From Chrysoperla carnea (lineage: Eukaryota; Arthropoda; Insecta; Neuroptera; Chrysopidae): a stretch of DNA of 64,000 nt. Positions 1-12,298 of the stretch are shown in pieces. The DNA lies in the NCBI RefSeq assembly GCF_905475395.1, contig NC_058337.1, positions 69,026,368 to 69,090,367 of the forward strand. The letters are read 5' to 3'. Made by a program: the position numbers and the translations under genes. The notes beneath the pieces were generated by a model that saw nothing but the letters and a program-made list of their open reading frames with translations, did no database searches and had not been told where the DNA came from. How positions within the stretch are numbered: the stretch's first letter is position 1; each line of letters starts with the position of its first letter.

Positions 1-903
1 AACATGAAAAATATATACGTGATTCATGAAAAAAAAATGTTTCGTATTGCGTGCAAATTTTAAAAATTATAATTATACAGTAAAATAGTTTTCTAAATAA
101 TAAAATCGATTGAATTATTATAATTAAATATTTAGAAAAAATGCACCTAAATTCTAGTTATAAATTTTAATACATAGAAAGTTCAAAAACTTTTATTTAG
201 CGCATGCAAATTAAATGCTAATATCGACGTAATATAGCGCCTTTGCAAATTTGAACTTCCCCTTCCCACCTACGAAAATAATTCTAAGAACTCATTAATT
301 GTGCAAATTTTCACAATAAGGTATTCTAATATGTTTGAAAAAGGCTTCAAAATTTTGAATTTCCTAATAAAAAGGTCACCAAAAATATACTTCGGCAAAA
401 TAAACTTGCTTTATTGCCATAAATTATATTAAATTTTGTCAGTCATTGAAAAAACTGCCAGCCATTTTGGTGACGTAATATTGGTAAATACAACAGCCGT
501 GTATGTAATTATTATATACATAAAGTTGATTTTAACATAACCTACATGTACAGACATTTAAATTAGACGCTGTAAGCTCTCATTGGCTGATATTCCAAAA
601 TGGAAGTTCACTTGTTCCACTGCTGTGATTTGTTCAACTGGTATATTATCCTTTCTATGCATACGATCACATATTTACTACTTGAATCCACCGTGTTTAC
701 GTTCAACAATACGCGATCATGATTTTGATCAGTTTGAATCAAGCTTTTAATTTCTTTCCACGTAGATGTGGCGTATGAATGAAAGCTTCTCAATGTAAAG
801 CAAGTTAAGTGTTATCTCTCATTTTTAATAATATTATTGAGAAAATGTCAATAAACTCTCATAAAAATAAAAATATACGCTTAAAATTAAAAATTAAACT
901 TAC
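1..903 (-). other. RhoBTB first coding intron (partial)
   Basis: This stretch lies downstream of the RhoBTB first coding exon on the minus strand and starts with a GTAAGT donor at 903. It should be intron, because the next expected block of RhoBTB (the rest of the GTPase domain, with the WDTFGDH-like motif) is not found in any frame up to position 1. A 61-residue open frame at 608-793 on the minus strand has no match I recognise. It could be a relic or chance. Confidence 0.6.
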
Positions 904-1083
904 ATCTTTATAAATTCTGTATTGGTCAATCGCCCAAACTGTTGGTACATGAGTGGTGAGCAATTGACTTAATGATACTTGCTTATTACACGCTCTTGCA
1001 CAAATTAGTCGAGTTTTTCCAACAGCTGTATCTCCTACAACGACACACTTGACTAACTCTTGATGAGGCTGTTCATTATCCAT
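904..1083 (-). CDS. RhoBTB: RhoBTB, first coding exon (5' part only)
   Basis: Atypical Rho GTPase with BTB domains; in animals it works as a Cullin-3 substrate adaptor and in vesicle traffic. The exon codes for 60 residues. The P-loop GDTAVGKT is at residues 17-24, followed by the family signature RLICARACN at 26-34 and [13 protein letters not shown] at about 44-56. These RhoBTB-specific stretches separate it from ordinary Rho/Rac. The start is the ATG at 1081-1083; an in-frame GTG just upstream is unlikely. The exon ends in codon phase 0 at a GTAAGT donor. The rest of the GTPase domain and both BTB domains must lie left of position 1, so the gene is cut by the window edge and is not broken. 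Recognition is from family knowledge; no search was run. Confidence 0.88.
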
Positions 1084-4000
1084 CACAGATACCCATTATT
1101 TGAAATCGCCTTTTTATTCATCATTTTAAACAAAATATATTCAAATTAAAAAAAAAAAAACATACCATAATGCAAAATTTCCACATTTTTATGCACTGTT
1201 TGTTGACAACAATTAGAAAAAACATCTACATTTTCTAAGGGAAAATTTTTTTATAATAAAAGTATTTTTTTTAAATAAAACAAATTAAACTTGTCGAGAT
1301 AAAAAAATTTTATTTACGGCCTAAAGAGTATTAATAGAAATAACAACGAGAAAATATTAAAAAGTGAACGCGACAAATAGACTACAAGTTTAACAACTTT
1401 TAATAAGACATGTAAACACTTTGAATAAACATTAAAAGTGGACTATTTTTAGAAAAAAAATGCATAACAAAAACCATATTCATAATTACTCAAGAAAAAT
1501 TTTTGAAACTGTTAATTAATTTAAAATAAAACGACACTATTATTAAATAGATTAAATCAATGAAATTCATTCAAATTTGAAATAATTATTGATAAACGCA
1601 AAAAATGCATCTAACAAGGTTTTATATTAATTTGAAAAAAACGCATACTATCTTTTGAAGTGGGGGAGAAAAAAAAAACTACTTGCATCTTTTTTTAAGA
1701 ATAATAATGAACTTACTTATTTTTTTCCAATACAATTGCATTTTCATATCGATTTGATTGATATGTGGAATTTGTCATACAGTTTTGTTGTTAATTTAAT
1801 GAAACCGTACAACTGTGATTTACTTTTTAAAAACGCGCGATTTTTTTTAGTGTGCACGATAAAAAAAAATCAGACAACAATTAAAGAATTAAATTAAAGG
1901 TACTTTTTTAATAAAAAAAAAAATTCCCATTAGATAAATTGATTAAAATTATCTTATAATATTAAATATAATCATTTCGGACAATGCCTTTTTTATTAAA
2001 AACAATTACTGAATAAAATAAAACAAACAATGCGTCATACTAGCGTAAATAATAAACAAATATTAAAATTTTTTCGGTGTCCAAATTAGTATTTGAAAAA
2101 AATATAAGTAATTTATTAAAATTTTTTCTGAAATTTATTAAAATTTTTAAGAAAAAATAACGTCTCATTACAAAAATAAAATTTAAAATCATAAAATCTG
2201 ATAAATATTAAGAATTGTACAAACCTTCGTTTTGAAATGATAGGAAAAAAAATTCACTGCAATAATAACAATTTCAAAAACACAAATCACATACAATGAA
2301 AACGGAAACAAAAACCAAAAAAAATATGAAAAAACAGATGAAAAACGTTCGTTTTTTGTTTTTGAAAACAATTATTTATTTTGACAGTAGAAAATAAAAA
2401 TTCTGTGTTATGTTGATTATAATCGATGTTACTAAACTCAATATAGTAACTAGTAGACAGACGATATTATGAACACAAACCGGAGTCGAACAACTCTGTG
2501 ATCTGCGTATACATAAAAGAGATCACCACTGTAGTATAATATTAATAAATAATATGAAGTCTGCCGATTCCATTTCGAAATGTTTTATTTCATTGACACT
2601 TTGTTTTTTCTAATTGTTAATTATTATATTTTGTTATTTTTTATATGTTGTACATATTAACTAATCAACTCAGTCAATGTAACTAAAGTTAAACTGTTAT
2701 TCTAATATAATAAGTTAATCTCACTTTTATATACAGGACAATTAACAATTATATGTAAAGAGTCAATTCAATTAGGAAATGATTGTTTTCGTAAACAATG
2801 TTTAAAATCATTCGAAGAAAACTCTGACCAATTTATTCGAGGAATGCCCAATCAATTTGTTGATTGTTACAAATTTTTTTTTCATCAAATGAATTTAAAG
2901 AGAAAAATTGTATAATGTAATGCAAATATTAATAAATCAAAAATAAGGATGTTTAAACTATTATATTTTTCGATTAGGAATCAAATAAGGCTGCATGTCG
3001 CCGCGTCGTATTGCAATTGATTTTCCCCTACTGACGTCACTAACCGACAATACTAAAGTGGTATGAGATTTAACTAAAAATTGTATATAAGTATATACAT
3101 ATATAATATTAGAGAGGTTACGTAGGTCATGAAAAGTTCATTGACAAATCATTTTGTGTTGGGTGATTATTTGTTAATGTTATGTTGGTAGTGGTTATTG
3201 TTGTACTTATAACTTATATGTAGACAAATTTCATTCAATCAAATATTCTTGTACACTTGCTCATTGCTATTTCTTTTATATGAGTGATTTTGTCTGCTTT
3301 TTGTAGGAAATTTTTTTATTAACTTTGGTTTATTAACTTTATTGTACTTATTAATTTATAGATCAAACAAAAAACAATTTTTAATTTAGATATCACTTTA
3401 TCAGATTTTTATGCATATCATTAATAATCCACCCAGTACTTTATAGCGTAAAATTTTTGTAATTCTTTGTAATTCGAAATTTCCTTTAAAGATTCTTATA
3501 AACTATAATTAAGCTGTAACTTCTAGATACTAAGCGAAACAGAAATTAAAAGAAATTTTGATCTTAATTCAAAGGATTTTAGAAATATATTTTTTACCTC
3601 TTATTTTGAACCCAAAAATCGGATGCCAAGTTTTTTTACGAATTTTTTACTTTTTAAGGTCTCTTAGTAGGCTAATTCAAAATTAACTATTTTGGTAAAA
3701 AAAACTAAGTTAAAACTATGAGCCGCTGCGACCAATTACCTTTATTCTATAACCTTTGTACCTGCAAGTACGATTGTATTTTCATAATGCAAGCAATCTT
3801 TGCCAATTTTAATCATAACTTTTTTATAATTATTTACTATAAATAAACATTTTATTTATGTCTTTTGTGCCTATGATATTTATACGCCTGGCCCTTAGAC
3901 TAATTTTTTTATAATTTCGAAAGTTGAATATCATTCCGAAAGGCAGTAGTTTGGATGATAAAACCGCTTGCTTTTATTTTACTGAATGTCCTGAAAAATT

Positions 4001-4749
4001 ATATCAGAAAGGACACGATCAACATTTTTTGGGAAAAATGAGATCCATTTGCTCAAAATATCGACCGTGGCAGCTGGATTAATATATTATTATATTAAGG
4101 ATTGTCCCTGTCCTACATTTGTGCTAGGTATTAAATAATATTATGTAATATAATCTGAAGATAATTAAACAACAATAAATTAGAAAATATTTCCATTGTT
4201 ATTTTAACTTTTTCCAAAATTTAATAATCTATCAAAAAAATGAAGGTCATATTAATAGTGTTGGGATAATGGAGTGGAAATTTGAATTAAATTTCACTAT
4301 AAAATAAATTATTTTATTTTAGCACGGGAGATCAATGCTTTCAAAGTATCTTAAAAAGAATAAATTTATGAACAGCTGATATTAGCAGTTGATAATCACC
4401 ATTGAATTTATAAAATAATATTGTTCATCTTATGACACCCTCCTCAACATGTGGTATTTCCTTGTTCGTTCTCTCTTAAAATGTATTTTCAATATTACTT
4501 AAAAGGGTTTTTATATGTTAATTTACAGATATAATCTTAACATAAAATCTATTTAAAAATGATATGATTATTTTAAATTTTGAACATTGATTACAAATTT
4601 TCAACAAATAATGAACGAAAAATAAATATACTAATTAAATATTTACATAAAATTTTCACTATTATGTTCATGCAAGAAAGTTATGGAAATTTTTCTTTTT
4701 TTATAAGATATCAAGGTGGTTGTGGTTGTACTATTAGAGGAGGTTATAA
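1084..4749. other. Intergenic, no gene seen
   Basis: Very AT-rich with many A and T runs. It should include the 5' UTR and promoter of RhoBTB near 1084-1250, but no clear core element can be fixed. Open frames at 1655-1897 and 2189-2371 are low-complexity and look like chance. No repeat in it was matched to the families seen elsewhere. Confidence 0.5.
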
Positions 4750-4913
4750 AGGTGTATTTACATAATGACGTTCGACGCTGAGTTTGAGCGTCAAATTAAG
4801 TCACGTGGTCAGTTTAGGCCGTCCTGCCACCTGGATGGAAAAAAAATCTTCAGCAGCGTCAAATCGTAAAAAGCTAAACATTGTATTTATCATAGAAAAG
4901 TATATCCTATTTT

Positions 4914-5455
4914 TATACCATGTATATATGAAATATACATAATATATAAAGTTTAGTCCCAAGTTTGTAACGCTTAAAAATAATGATGCTAGGAAAAAAA
5001 TTTTGTCATAGGTGTTCATAAAATCACCTAATTAGTCCATTTCCGGTTGTCCGTCGGTCCGCCTGCCTGTGGACACGATAACTCAAAAACGAAAAAAGAT
5101 ATCGAGCTGAAATTTTTACAGCGTACTCAGGACGTAAAAAGTGAGGTCAAGTTCGTAAATGAGCATCATAGGTCAATTGGGTCTTGGGTCCGTAGGACCC
5201 ATCTTGTAAACCGTTAGAGATAGAACAAAAGTTTTAATGTAAAAAATGTTTCTTATCAAAAATTAAACAACTTTTGCTTGAAACATTTTTTCGTATACAT
5301 CACTGTTTACCCGTGAGGTCGCCAATTAGGCGGAAATTTTATAATATGTACTATACTTGATTATCAGTTATGTATGTGTCACTTGTTTGTATGTATACCC
5401 TGACTATGCATGATATTTCAACAATTAACTCAGTCAATTGTTTGTTTTCACTTGT
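4914..5455 (+). mobile_element. mini-me-like GTCY element, copy 1 (near full length)
   Basis: Starts at ATACCATGTATATATG, has a TA-rich stretch, then the core AGTTTAGTCCCAAGTTTGTA, a GTCC/GTCG/GCCT-type tetranucleotide run at about 5047-5070, and a conserved GACACGATAACTCAAAAACG block. It ends in an interrupted palindrome CAATTAACTCAGTCAATTG followed by TTTGTTTTCACTTG. It is nearly identical over most of its length to the copy at 59539-60069. No coding capacity. The order TA-repeat, core, GTCY-repeat is that described for mini-me elements of flies; family assignment is inference. Confidence 0.75.
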
Positions 5456-5718
5456 TATTATCAGGATTAATTTTGAGAGTATTGTATAAATTAATTTATA
5501 ATATATATTTTTTAATGTTTCAATAAAACGAGAATAAAGGTTAAATTAAAAATATTTTTATTTTCAATTGATTGCCATCTCCAAAGAATTCTTTTGAACA
5601 ATTGATAATCATATTCACCACCCATTATGGATATTGTTGTTTATCATTATCACATATCTTATTAAAAATAAAGTTATGGATTAATAAACTTTTTTGGTTT
5701 TTGTCGCTCCTTTTTACA

Positions 5719-5910
5719 ATTTGACGCTGGACATATAGTTCTATTTTTTCAGCTAGGTGGATTCCTAATTTGACGCTCATAGCTAGCGTCATCATGAAGT
5801 TACATCTTTTAAATTTGACGCTACACATACTTATATTTTTTTCAGTTAGGTGAAATCCTAATTTGTCCTACAAAGCAGGCGTCAACCGTCATCATAAAAT
5901 TACATCTTAA
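5719..5910. repeat. Two-copy tandem repeat, ~95-bp unit
   Basis: Units at about 5719-5812 and 5813-5910 both start ATTTGACGCT, continue ACATA, a T-rich run, CAG.TAGGTG.AATCCTAATTTG, and end TCATCAT.AA.TTACATCTT. Divergence is moderate. It forms the right end of the GACGCT-terminated element. Confidence 0.65.
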
Positions 5911-6104
5911 GACTGTAAATGGCTGATTTTTAAATGTTATTTGTTACTGTTTAAAATAAAATATCAACAGAAAAAATAAATATATACTAATTACTACCAA
6001 AGGAATATTTTTTTAACTCGTCGATATAGAAGGATTATAATAAATATTTAGAAAAATTTCATAAATAAACGAATAAATAAAATTCTCTGCGTTTAAGCTG
6101 AAGG

Positions 6105-6630
6105 TATCTTTTTAAAAGTGAACAAACCAAACCTGATGAGTTTAAAAACTCAGTCAACGATTACATATGGGCCAAATGGAATGGAGTTTGGATGAGCTCC
6201 GAATCACTATTACACCAAGTGAGAGATAATGTATGGGAAGTTCCCCCGAAATCACTAAACCGCAAAATCCAAACAATAAAGACCCGCTTAAGAATTGGTC
6301 ACGCGTATATTACACATAACCACCTAATGTCATGCGAGGCTTGCAGCAAGTGTCCAAAGGCAACGCTCAATTAACAGTTAACCACATACTTGCTCACTGT
6401 CCACTCAACATTGCTATATGGACTTGTCCAGTTTCCTGAGAAACGAGAAGAACCTTCAGGAGGTACTAAACACATTCAAGTCACTTGAAATCTTGTCAAA
6501 AATATAATATAGTTTATAATTATTCAATATATAATGTAGTTTATAATATTCAATATTGTTTGTAAGTCGCTCATGGCCATGCTGTTTATGTGACTATTAA
6601 ATAAACTAAAATAAATAAAAAATCCTCTGC
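6105..6630 (+). pseudogene. Non-LTR retrotransposon fragment (ORF2 C-terminus and 3' tail)
   Basis: Translation from about 6105 gives W...W spacing and then TRLRIGHAYITHNHLM (residues ending near 6330). This is the conserved stretch just after the RNase H region of I/Jockey-type ORF2 proteins. The frame then breaks near 6362-6368, and the next frame gives QLTVNHILAHCPL, the expected following motif with its histidine and cysteine. A 3' region without coding follows, ending in a TAAA-rich tail near 6600-6630. The copy is 5'-truncated and frameshifted, so it is dead. Family level (I versus Jockey clade) is uncertain. Confidence 0.8.
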
Positions 6631-6828
6631 TCAAGATTAAGAGATGAAAAACTATTTCAAGAAAATTGTAATCTTTATTAATATTTTATATAATTTAACT
6701 GATAAATTCTACCGTCTAATAATCGAGTAATTTGAATACAATAAAGTAGTCGAAGTGATAAATGTAGATCAATCGATTATATCTACAAAAAGTTGTATGT
6801 TGAAATTGATAATAAATTAATATCTCTA

Positions 6829-7413
6829 CCTCTATATATTATAAATGCGAAAGTAAGCATGTTTGTTTCTTTGTTCCGCTTTCACGCTAAAACTAGCGAA
6901 TGGTTTTTAATGAAGCTCATAATCCAGAATAACAAATGAGATATAATTTATAAAGATATATTAATAAAAAAATAAAATAAAAATTAATTTATTGTTAATT
7001 AATTTATAATTGCAAACTATAGATTGCAAAAGTTCAAAAACTCTCCGGAAATTATTGGAAGTGAATTGTACAATAATCTTCCCAGAGAGTTAAAAAACAT
7101 AGAGAGCATGCCAAAATTTAAACGTGAGCTGAAGAAGCATATTGTAACGTCGTGCCCATATAGTTTAATTTAATTTATTTAATTTTCATGTTGACTATAC
7201 CTATGTACGTTTGTATCTTATGGTGAAAATAAATAATAATAATAATATACTCAATGAATAATTACGACAATTATACATTTAAAAAAATAGAAAACCATAC
7301 ATATATTTTACCTGTGTAATATAATCCGTACCATTATTTCGAATGTTATAGAAAGGGGTTAAGCGAGAGCAATTTTTATCAATCGTTACTTTTAAACCCA
7401 GCGAATCGGATGG
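6829..7413 (+). repeat. Dispersed insect repeat, copy A, split by an insertion
   Basis: Left part (6829-7016) contains ATATTATAAATGCGAAAGTA, then a GTTT-type run and TTCACGCTAAAACTA. The right part (7246-7413) contains TATATTTTACCTGTGTAA and CTTTTAAACCCAGCGAA. The same order of blocks is found at 61215-61690. The blocks in between are replaced here by a 3' fragment of a CR1/Jockey-like element. The ATAAATGCGAAAG plus TTCACGC pattern is common in insect genomes; I cannot name the family with confidence. Confidence 0.6.
7023..7243 (+). pseudogene. CR1/Jockey-like retrotransposon 3' fragment
   Basis: Frame 7023-7172 reads into SELYNNLPRELKNIES and then KFKRELKKHI, followed by a stop. This is the typical C-terminus of CR1, L2 and Jockey reverse transcriptase proteins (a LYN.LP..L...S...FK..LK pattern). 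A short 3' UTR follows, ending in an (AAT)n tail at about 7228-7243. This fits a 5'-truncated copy inserted by target-primed reverse transcription. It interrupts the repeat spanning 6829-7413. Confidence 0.8.
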
Positions 7414-7655
7414 GCATCACTCTAATATTTTATATAATTTAGCTGATAAATTCTAACGTCTAATAATCGAGTAATTTGAATACAAATGAAGTAGTCGAAG
7501 TCATAATGAAATTTTATTAAATAAAATATTTGTATTATTCTAACTGGCAATATTATAGCCCTAATAATTTATTGATATCGTTTTTTCTTCGACTGATTTA
7601 ATTTTCCTGAGCATAATTTTTAAAGTTAACCAAACAAAATTAAATAATTTTATTA

Positions 7656-7709
7656 ACCAAGCGAAAACAAACAATTGACTGAGTTAATTGTTGGAATACC
7701 CTGTACATA
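7656..7709 (-). mobile_element. mini-me-like element terminal fragment
   Basis: Contains the terminal palindrome CAATTGACTGAGTTAATTG followed by AATACCCTGTACAT. This is the 3' end of the family in minus orientation; the rest of the copy is absent. Confidence 0.65.
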
Positions 7710-8267
7710 GAAAGTGTTGAATGTCAATACTTGCACTATTTTCTAATAAATTAGAAGAGTTTAAAAAAGCAACACAATTATTTCTAAAATTTTTTTCGTT
7801 TTTCGAGAATGTTTCACAATACAGCAAGATTATGCTGACGTTAAAATTAATCTGAGCTTTTGAATTCAATGAAAAGATTTCTGTTTCATAACTAGTAAGT
7901 CACATGAAGAATGCATTTAATTATAAAGTTTTTCGTTTTTTAAAGGCTATTTGTTTTTTGAAAATCGAGTAGTTATGAGTTTGACAGAAATTAACGCGGG
8001 CAGGTATAAAACGAAGGGATTTTAATGCTAAGAAAGACTATCTAGCGATAGTAAAAAGAACTCTAGTGTTAGCATACATAAACATTTCTTTTCGCCAGTA
8101 AGATTTCTGATAACTTGTTTAATTCACTCACAGATTGCGAGACTTTAGTCCCCAATCTACCTTAACGGAAATGCTGTTTACAACATTGTAATATTATATA
8201 TTGCATACCATACATACGTACATATTAAATTAAAGAAACAATTTCAGACAGCAAAAATAATTTTAGT

Positions 8268-8341
8268 TTAGTTCCAAGTTTGTAACGCTTAAAAGTATTG
8301 ATGCTACCAACAAAACTTTGGTATAGGTATTCATAAACGGT
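8268..8341 (+). mobile_element. mini-me-like element core fragment
   Basis: Holds the family core (CCAAGTTTGTAACGCTTAAA, then TTGATGCTACCAACAAAACT and GGTATAGGTATTCATAAA). It stops abruptly where the GC-rich foldback begins. Confidence 0.65.
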
Positions 8342-8349
8342 ACTGCTAT

Positions 8350-8540
8350 TGACACCATCCACGGACTGGTACGTGTCTGTAATTAAAAACTCGGACAACC
8401 ATCCACGGACTGATCCGCAATTAGAGGCCCGGGCCCGTGGATGGTGCGTCCGGGTCTCTTATTACATCCATGGGTCGGTCCGTGGATGGTGTGTCCGAGT
8501 CTTTAATTTCAGTCACGGATCGGTCCGTGATGGGAGGTTT
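8350..8540. mobile_element. GC-rich foldback element
   Basis: The two halves are inverted copies of each other and meet near a GGCCCGGGCC centre at about 8426-8440. Each half is itself built from two related ~55-bp units with CCATCCACGGAC and ACTCGGACA blocks. The base composition is far more GC-rich than its surroundings. It fills an 89-codon open frame (8349-8618), which I regard as chance. Probably a foldback/MITE-type insertion. Confidence 0.65.
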
Positions 8541-9033
8541 TCACTGTCGCCTGGGAATTTCAACAATTGTGCACGGTTCAAAATTCATAATGATCTAGCT
8601 CGATTATCAATTAAATAAACACTCCTTAGGGGCTATTTAGGAAGTAAAGAATAGACCTATTCATTTTAAATTACGTTTCATTCTTGCTTCAAATGCAACA
8701 TCACTAATGCAATCAAATGAATAGCAAATACATTTTGCCTTCGCCTACCGTTATCCCTTTGCCTTACCCCAACAAAAATGAATCACAATGAAGCATTTCT
8801 AAAAAATTTTTTCAAAATTTTAATAATTTAGAGATTTCGACAATACTAAGCTTATCATGTGAATTATTACTTCCTCGAATATGTTTGCTGGAATAGTATC
8901 CGATCTGAAAAAATAAGATATAAAAACATCTGAATTTTTATAATAATAATTTAACCAATATTTCCGTATAAAAGAACATCATAAACAAATTTTAAAAGAA
9001 TATAACAATACTTTATAAAACAATTATACACAC
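8541..9033. other. Intergenic / CCDC28 3' flank
   Basis: AT-rich sequence downstream of the CCDC28 stop codon. At 8649-8680 it has a stretch (AATAGACCTATTCATTTT) related to the terminal repeat of the MITE at 10540-10705. No consensus poly(A) signal for CCDC28 could be placed with confidence. Confidence 0.5.
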
Positions 9034-10299
<1,266 letters not shown>

Positions 10300-11316
10300 T
10301 TTAAATTAATATTCTACTACTAAGTATACTTCTTTAATTAGCATTTTATTTTAAATGTCACATTCGCAGATTTTAAACGTCAATTATTTTTGTATCGACC
10401 AACTAATTGACGTTGTCAAAACACAAAAATAAACTAATATTAAAGAATTATGTCTACAAACGTCTACAGACTTATATTTTATATAGAGAAATATGACTTT
10501 ACATAGATTCACAGAATCAGCAGGCAGAAGAATGGTAGCAATAGACCTTTTCATTTCAATTACGATTTATTATTGTTTCTAACAGACAGTAATAAGTTAT
10601 ACACAGATACAAGATATTTGTTATTTATTTCGTCACATTAGTTTTTGAACAAGCTGTCCGAAACAAAATATAATCACTTTTTAAAATGAAAAGGTCTATT
10701 CTACATCGAATTTCCAACTAAACTAAGCAGTTTTTGTTAAATTCAAGTGTGATATTCAAACATAGTTTTATTATAGCGAAAGACAAAATAAGTAATAGAA
10801 AAATACCTTAAAATATTATATTAGGTATTATTACCTAAGTATTTTTATAAATCAAAATAATAAACACATCAGTTTGATACGTTTTAAGCATGCCAATCAC
10901 TAGCTGATATCAGTTATATCCTTAGGTTACATTATTCTGTATTCTATGATCAAATCTCTCTACAGAAAGTAAGTCCCGTGCTTTCGTTCTATTCGTTTAT
11001 ACACGAAAATAAAGCCAATGATAAGTTGTATCGAGATTACGTTCAGCGATACCAGCCAAACTCATAGACCACATTTGTTGTAGACCTTAATTTAACAGCC
11101 TTATTAACGCATTTAAAATTGGTACAATAATTTTTCCAAGGCTTTTCAAGCTATGCCAGTTATATTAAAATCGACCTTTTATGACCTCTAGCCCTTTATT
11201 AAAAAAAAATCAAGAAGCAGATAATTTCTAATAAAATCTCCGCGGGCGCTAATGACCTAGTAATTTAAAAGCGACCATAAATAAAATTAAAAAAAAAAAT
11301 TTCTCATAAAATTTTA
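10300..11316. other. Short intergenic region between CCDC28 and the SET gene
   Basis: Holds the CCDC28 promoter side (from 10300) and the SET gene 3' flank. Apart from a ~165-bp MITE nothing else is recognisable. Confidence 0.5.
10540..10705. mobile_element. Short MITE with AATAGACCTTTTCATTT termini
   Basis: The left end AATAGACCTTTTCATTTCAA is inverted at the right end near 10684-10702 (AAAATGAAAAGGTCTATT). The interior of about 120 bp is non-coding. A related single end occurs at 8649. It lies 240 bp upstream of the CCDC28 start codon. Confidence 0.6.
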
Positions 11317-11322
11317 TTTATT
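11317..11322 (-). promoter_or_regulatory. Poly(A) signal of the SET gene
   Basis: AATAAA on the minus strand, about 25 nt past the TGA stop; an overlapping second AATAAA is at 11313-11318. Confidence 0.5.
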
Positions 11323-11346
11323 TACAACATAAATTATTATAAAATT

Positions 11347-12147
11347 TCAAATTAAAAAAGGTAGCCATGTTCGGCATTTTGGTTTCTTACACAGGCATTT
11401 GGTTAAATGTTGTTTGGATTCAAAATTCGGTAAATATTCTCCATAGTCAAAAGTTAATTCTTCATTCGGATGTATATCTTCGGATGCGAATATGCATATT
11501 TTTGGAATGAATTCATTAATACGAACTGAAATTAAACTACAATTCGGTTCACAACTGTGATTTAAATAACGTCCAATATTACCATATATACTTGGATCAA
11601 CAATTGTACGATATTTTACATTTCCAAAATTTTCATTAAATTCAAGTATGTAATTCATACGATCATGTTTCCGGTTTTCGTTAAATCGAATTTCAGCAAT
11701 TTCTTTTGTAATTACTTCTCCAGCGTATTCACAAATAAACATACCGCGACGAATCAATTGTTTAGTTATCAATCCCAAACCTTTCTTATTATCACATTTA
11801 ATAATTTGGAGATTTTTTCTTGGGCCATGCTGTACTAATCGATTTCTACAGTATATATTACATGAACAATTAACGTTGCATTCGTAAATTGGTAAATTGA
11901 ATCGGTCTTCATTTAAAACGTACTCTTTATTACTTATCGATTCTTGATCCGTATAAATCTGCTTGTAATTTTCGCCAAATGTTGAAAAACATTCACAATT
12001 TTGTTCAGAATTACATTCGTTCAAACACGAACAACCATGAGAAAATTGTGAATTTTCAGTTTCCAATTCTTCTAAAACTATATTTTCTTTTATATAAACC
12101 TTGTGAGATTCTGCATGTTCGTAATTATCTTCGATTTCATAGTTCAT
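11347..12147 (-). CDS. SETMAR/set-23-type histone-lysine N-methyltransferase, intronless
   Basis: A 266-residue protein of pre-SET, SET and post-SET. The pre-SET has exactly nine cysteines at residues 39, 41, 45, 51, 53, 90, 94, 96 and 100, the Zn3Cys9 cluster. The SET domain starts at KGLGL (122-126); NHSCEPN is at 196-202 and the catalytic-type FDY at 233-235. The post-SET cysteines are at 251, 253 and 258, ending near FLPF-like WLPF, as in SETMAR. All motifs needed for S-adenosylmethionine and zinc binding are present, so it looks active. The likely substrate is histone H3 lysine, by family. There is no chromodomain, so it is not Su(var)3-9, and no mariner part is attached. It is a single exon with an AATAAA just behind it; it could be an ancestral single-exon gene or an old retrocopy with an intact frame. 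Divergent from MetAP2. Confidence 0.88.
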   Translation of the reverse strand: MNYEIEDNYEHAESHKVYIKENIVLEELETENSQFSHGCSCLNECNSEQNCECFSTFGENYKQIYTDQESISNKEYVLNEDRFNLPIYECNVNCSCNIYCRNRLVQHGPRKNLQIIKCDNKKGLGLITKQLIRRGMFICEYAGEVITKEIAEIRFNENRKHDRMNYILEFNENFGNVKYRTIVDPSIYGNIGRYLNHSCEPNCSLISVRINEFIPKICIFASEDIHPNEELTFDYGEYLPNFESKQHLTKCLCKKPKCRTWLPFLI

Positions 12148-12298
12148 AATTTTTTCGAATTGTTTAATTTAAATTTATTTGACAATCAGTCGCACCAACA
12201 TTTATGAATTCATGTGCAAAATTATTGAACATTTCCGAAATGGGACGGACATCTAATAAAATTACCGCTCTTTTACCTCTATATATATATTATGGAGT

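Larger units (their letters stand above)
4750..5910. mobile_element. TIR element with GACGCT termini, carrying a nested insertion
   Basis: Sequence around 4755-4800 is inverted relative to 5767-5810 and again to 5862-5910. The shared arm, read inward from the right, runs TAATTTGACGCTCA, then AGCGTC, then ATCATGAAGTTACATC with small gaps. The left arm also carries its own short hairpin (GACGCT/AGCGTC). A GTCY-type short element (4914-5455) lies between the arms, which suggests it landed inside. No transposase frame is visible, so this is non-autonomous. Exact ends and target duplication could not be fixed. Confidence 0.5.

Noticed and set aside
608-793. 61-codon minus frame in RhoBTB intron 1
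   Set aside because: Does not match the RhoBTB sequence expected next and lacks a convincing acceptor; kept only as a note in the intron entry.
8349-8618. 89-codon open frame on the plus strand
   Set aside because: It is the GC-rich foldback read through; its arginine/valine-rich repeats come from the inverted DNA units.
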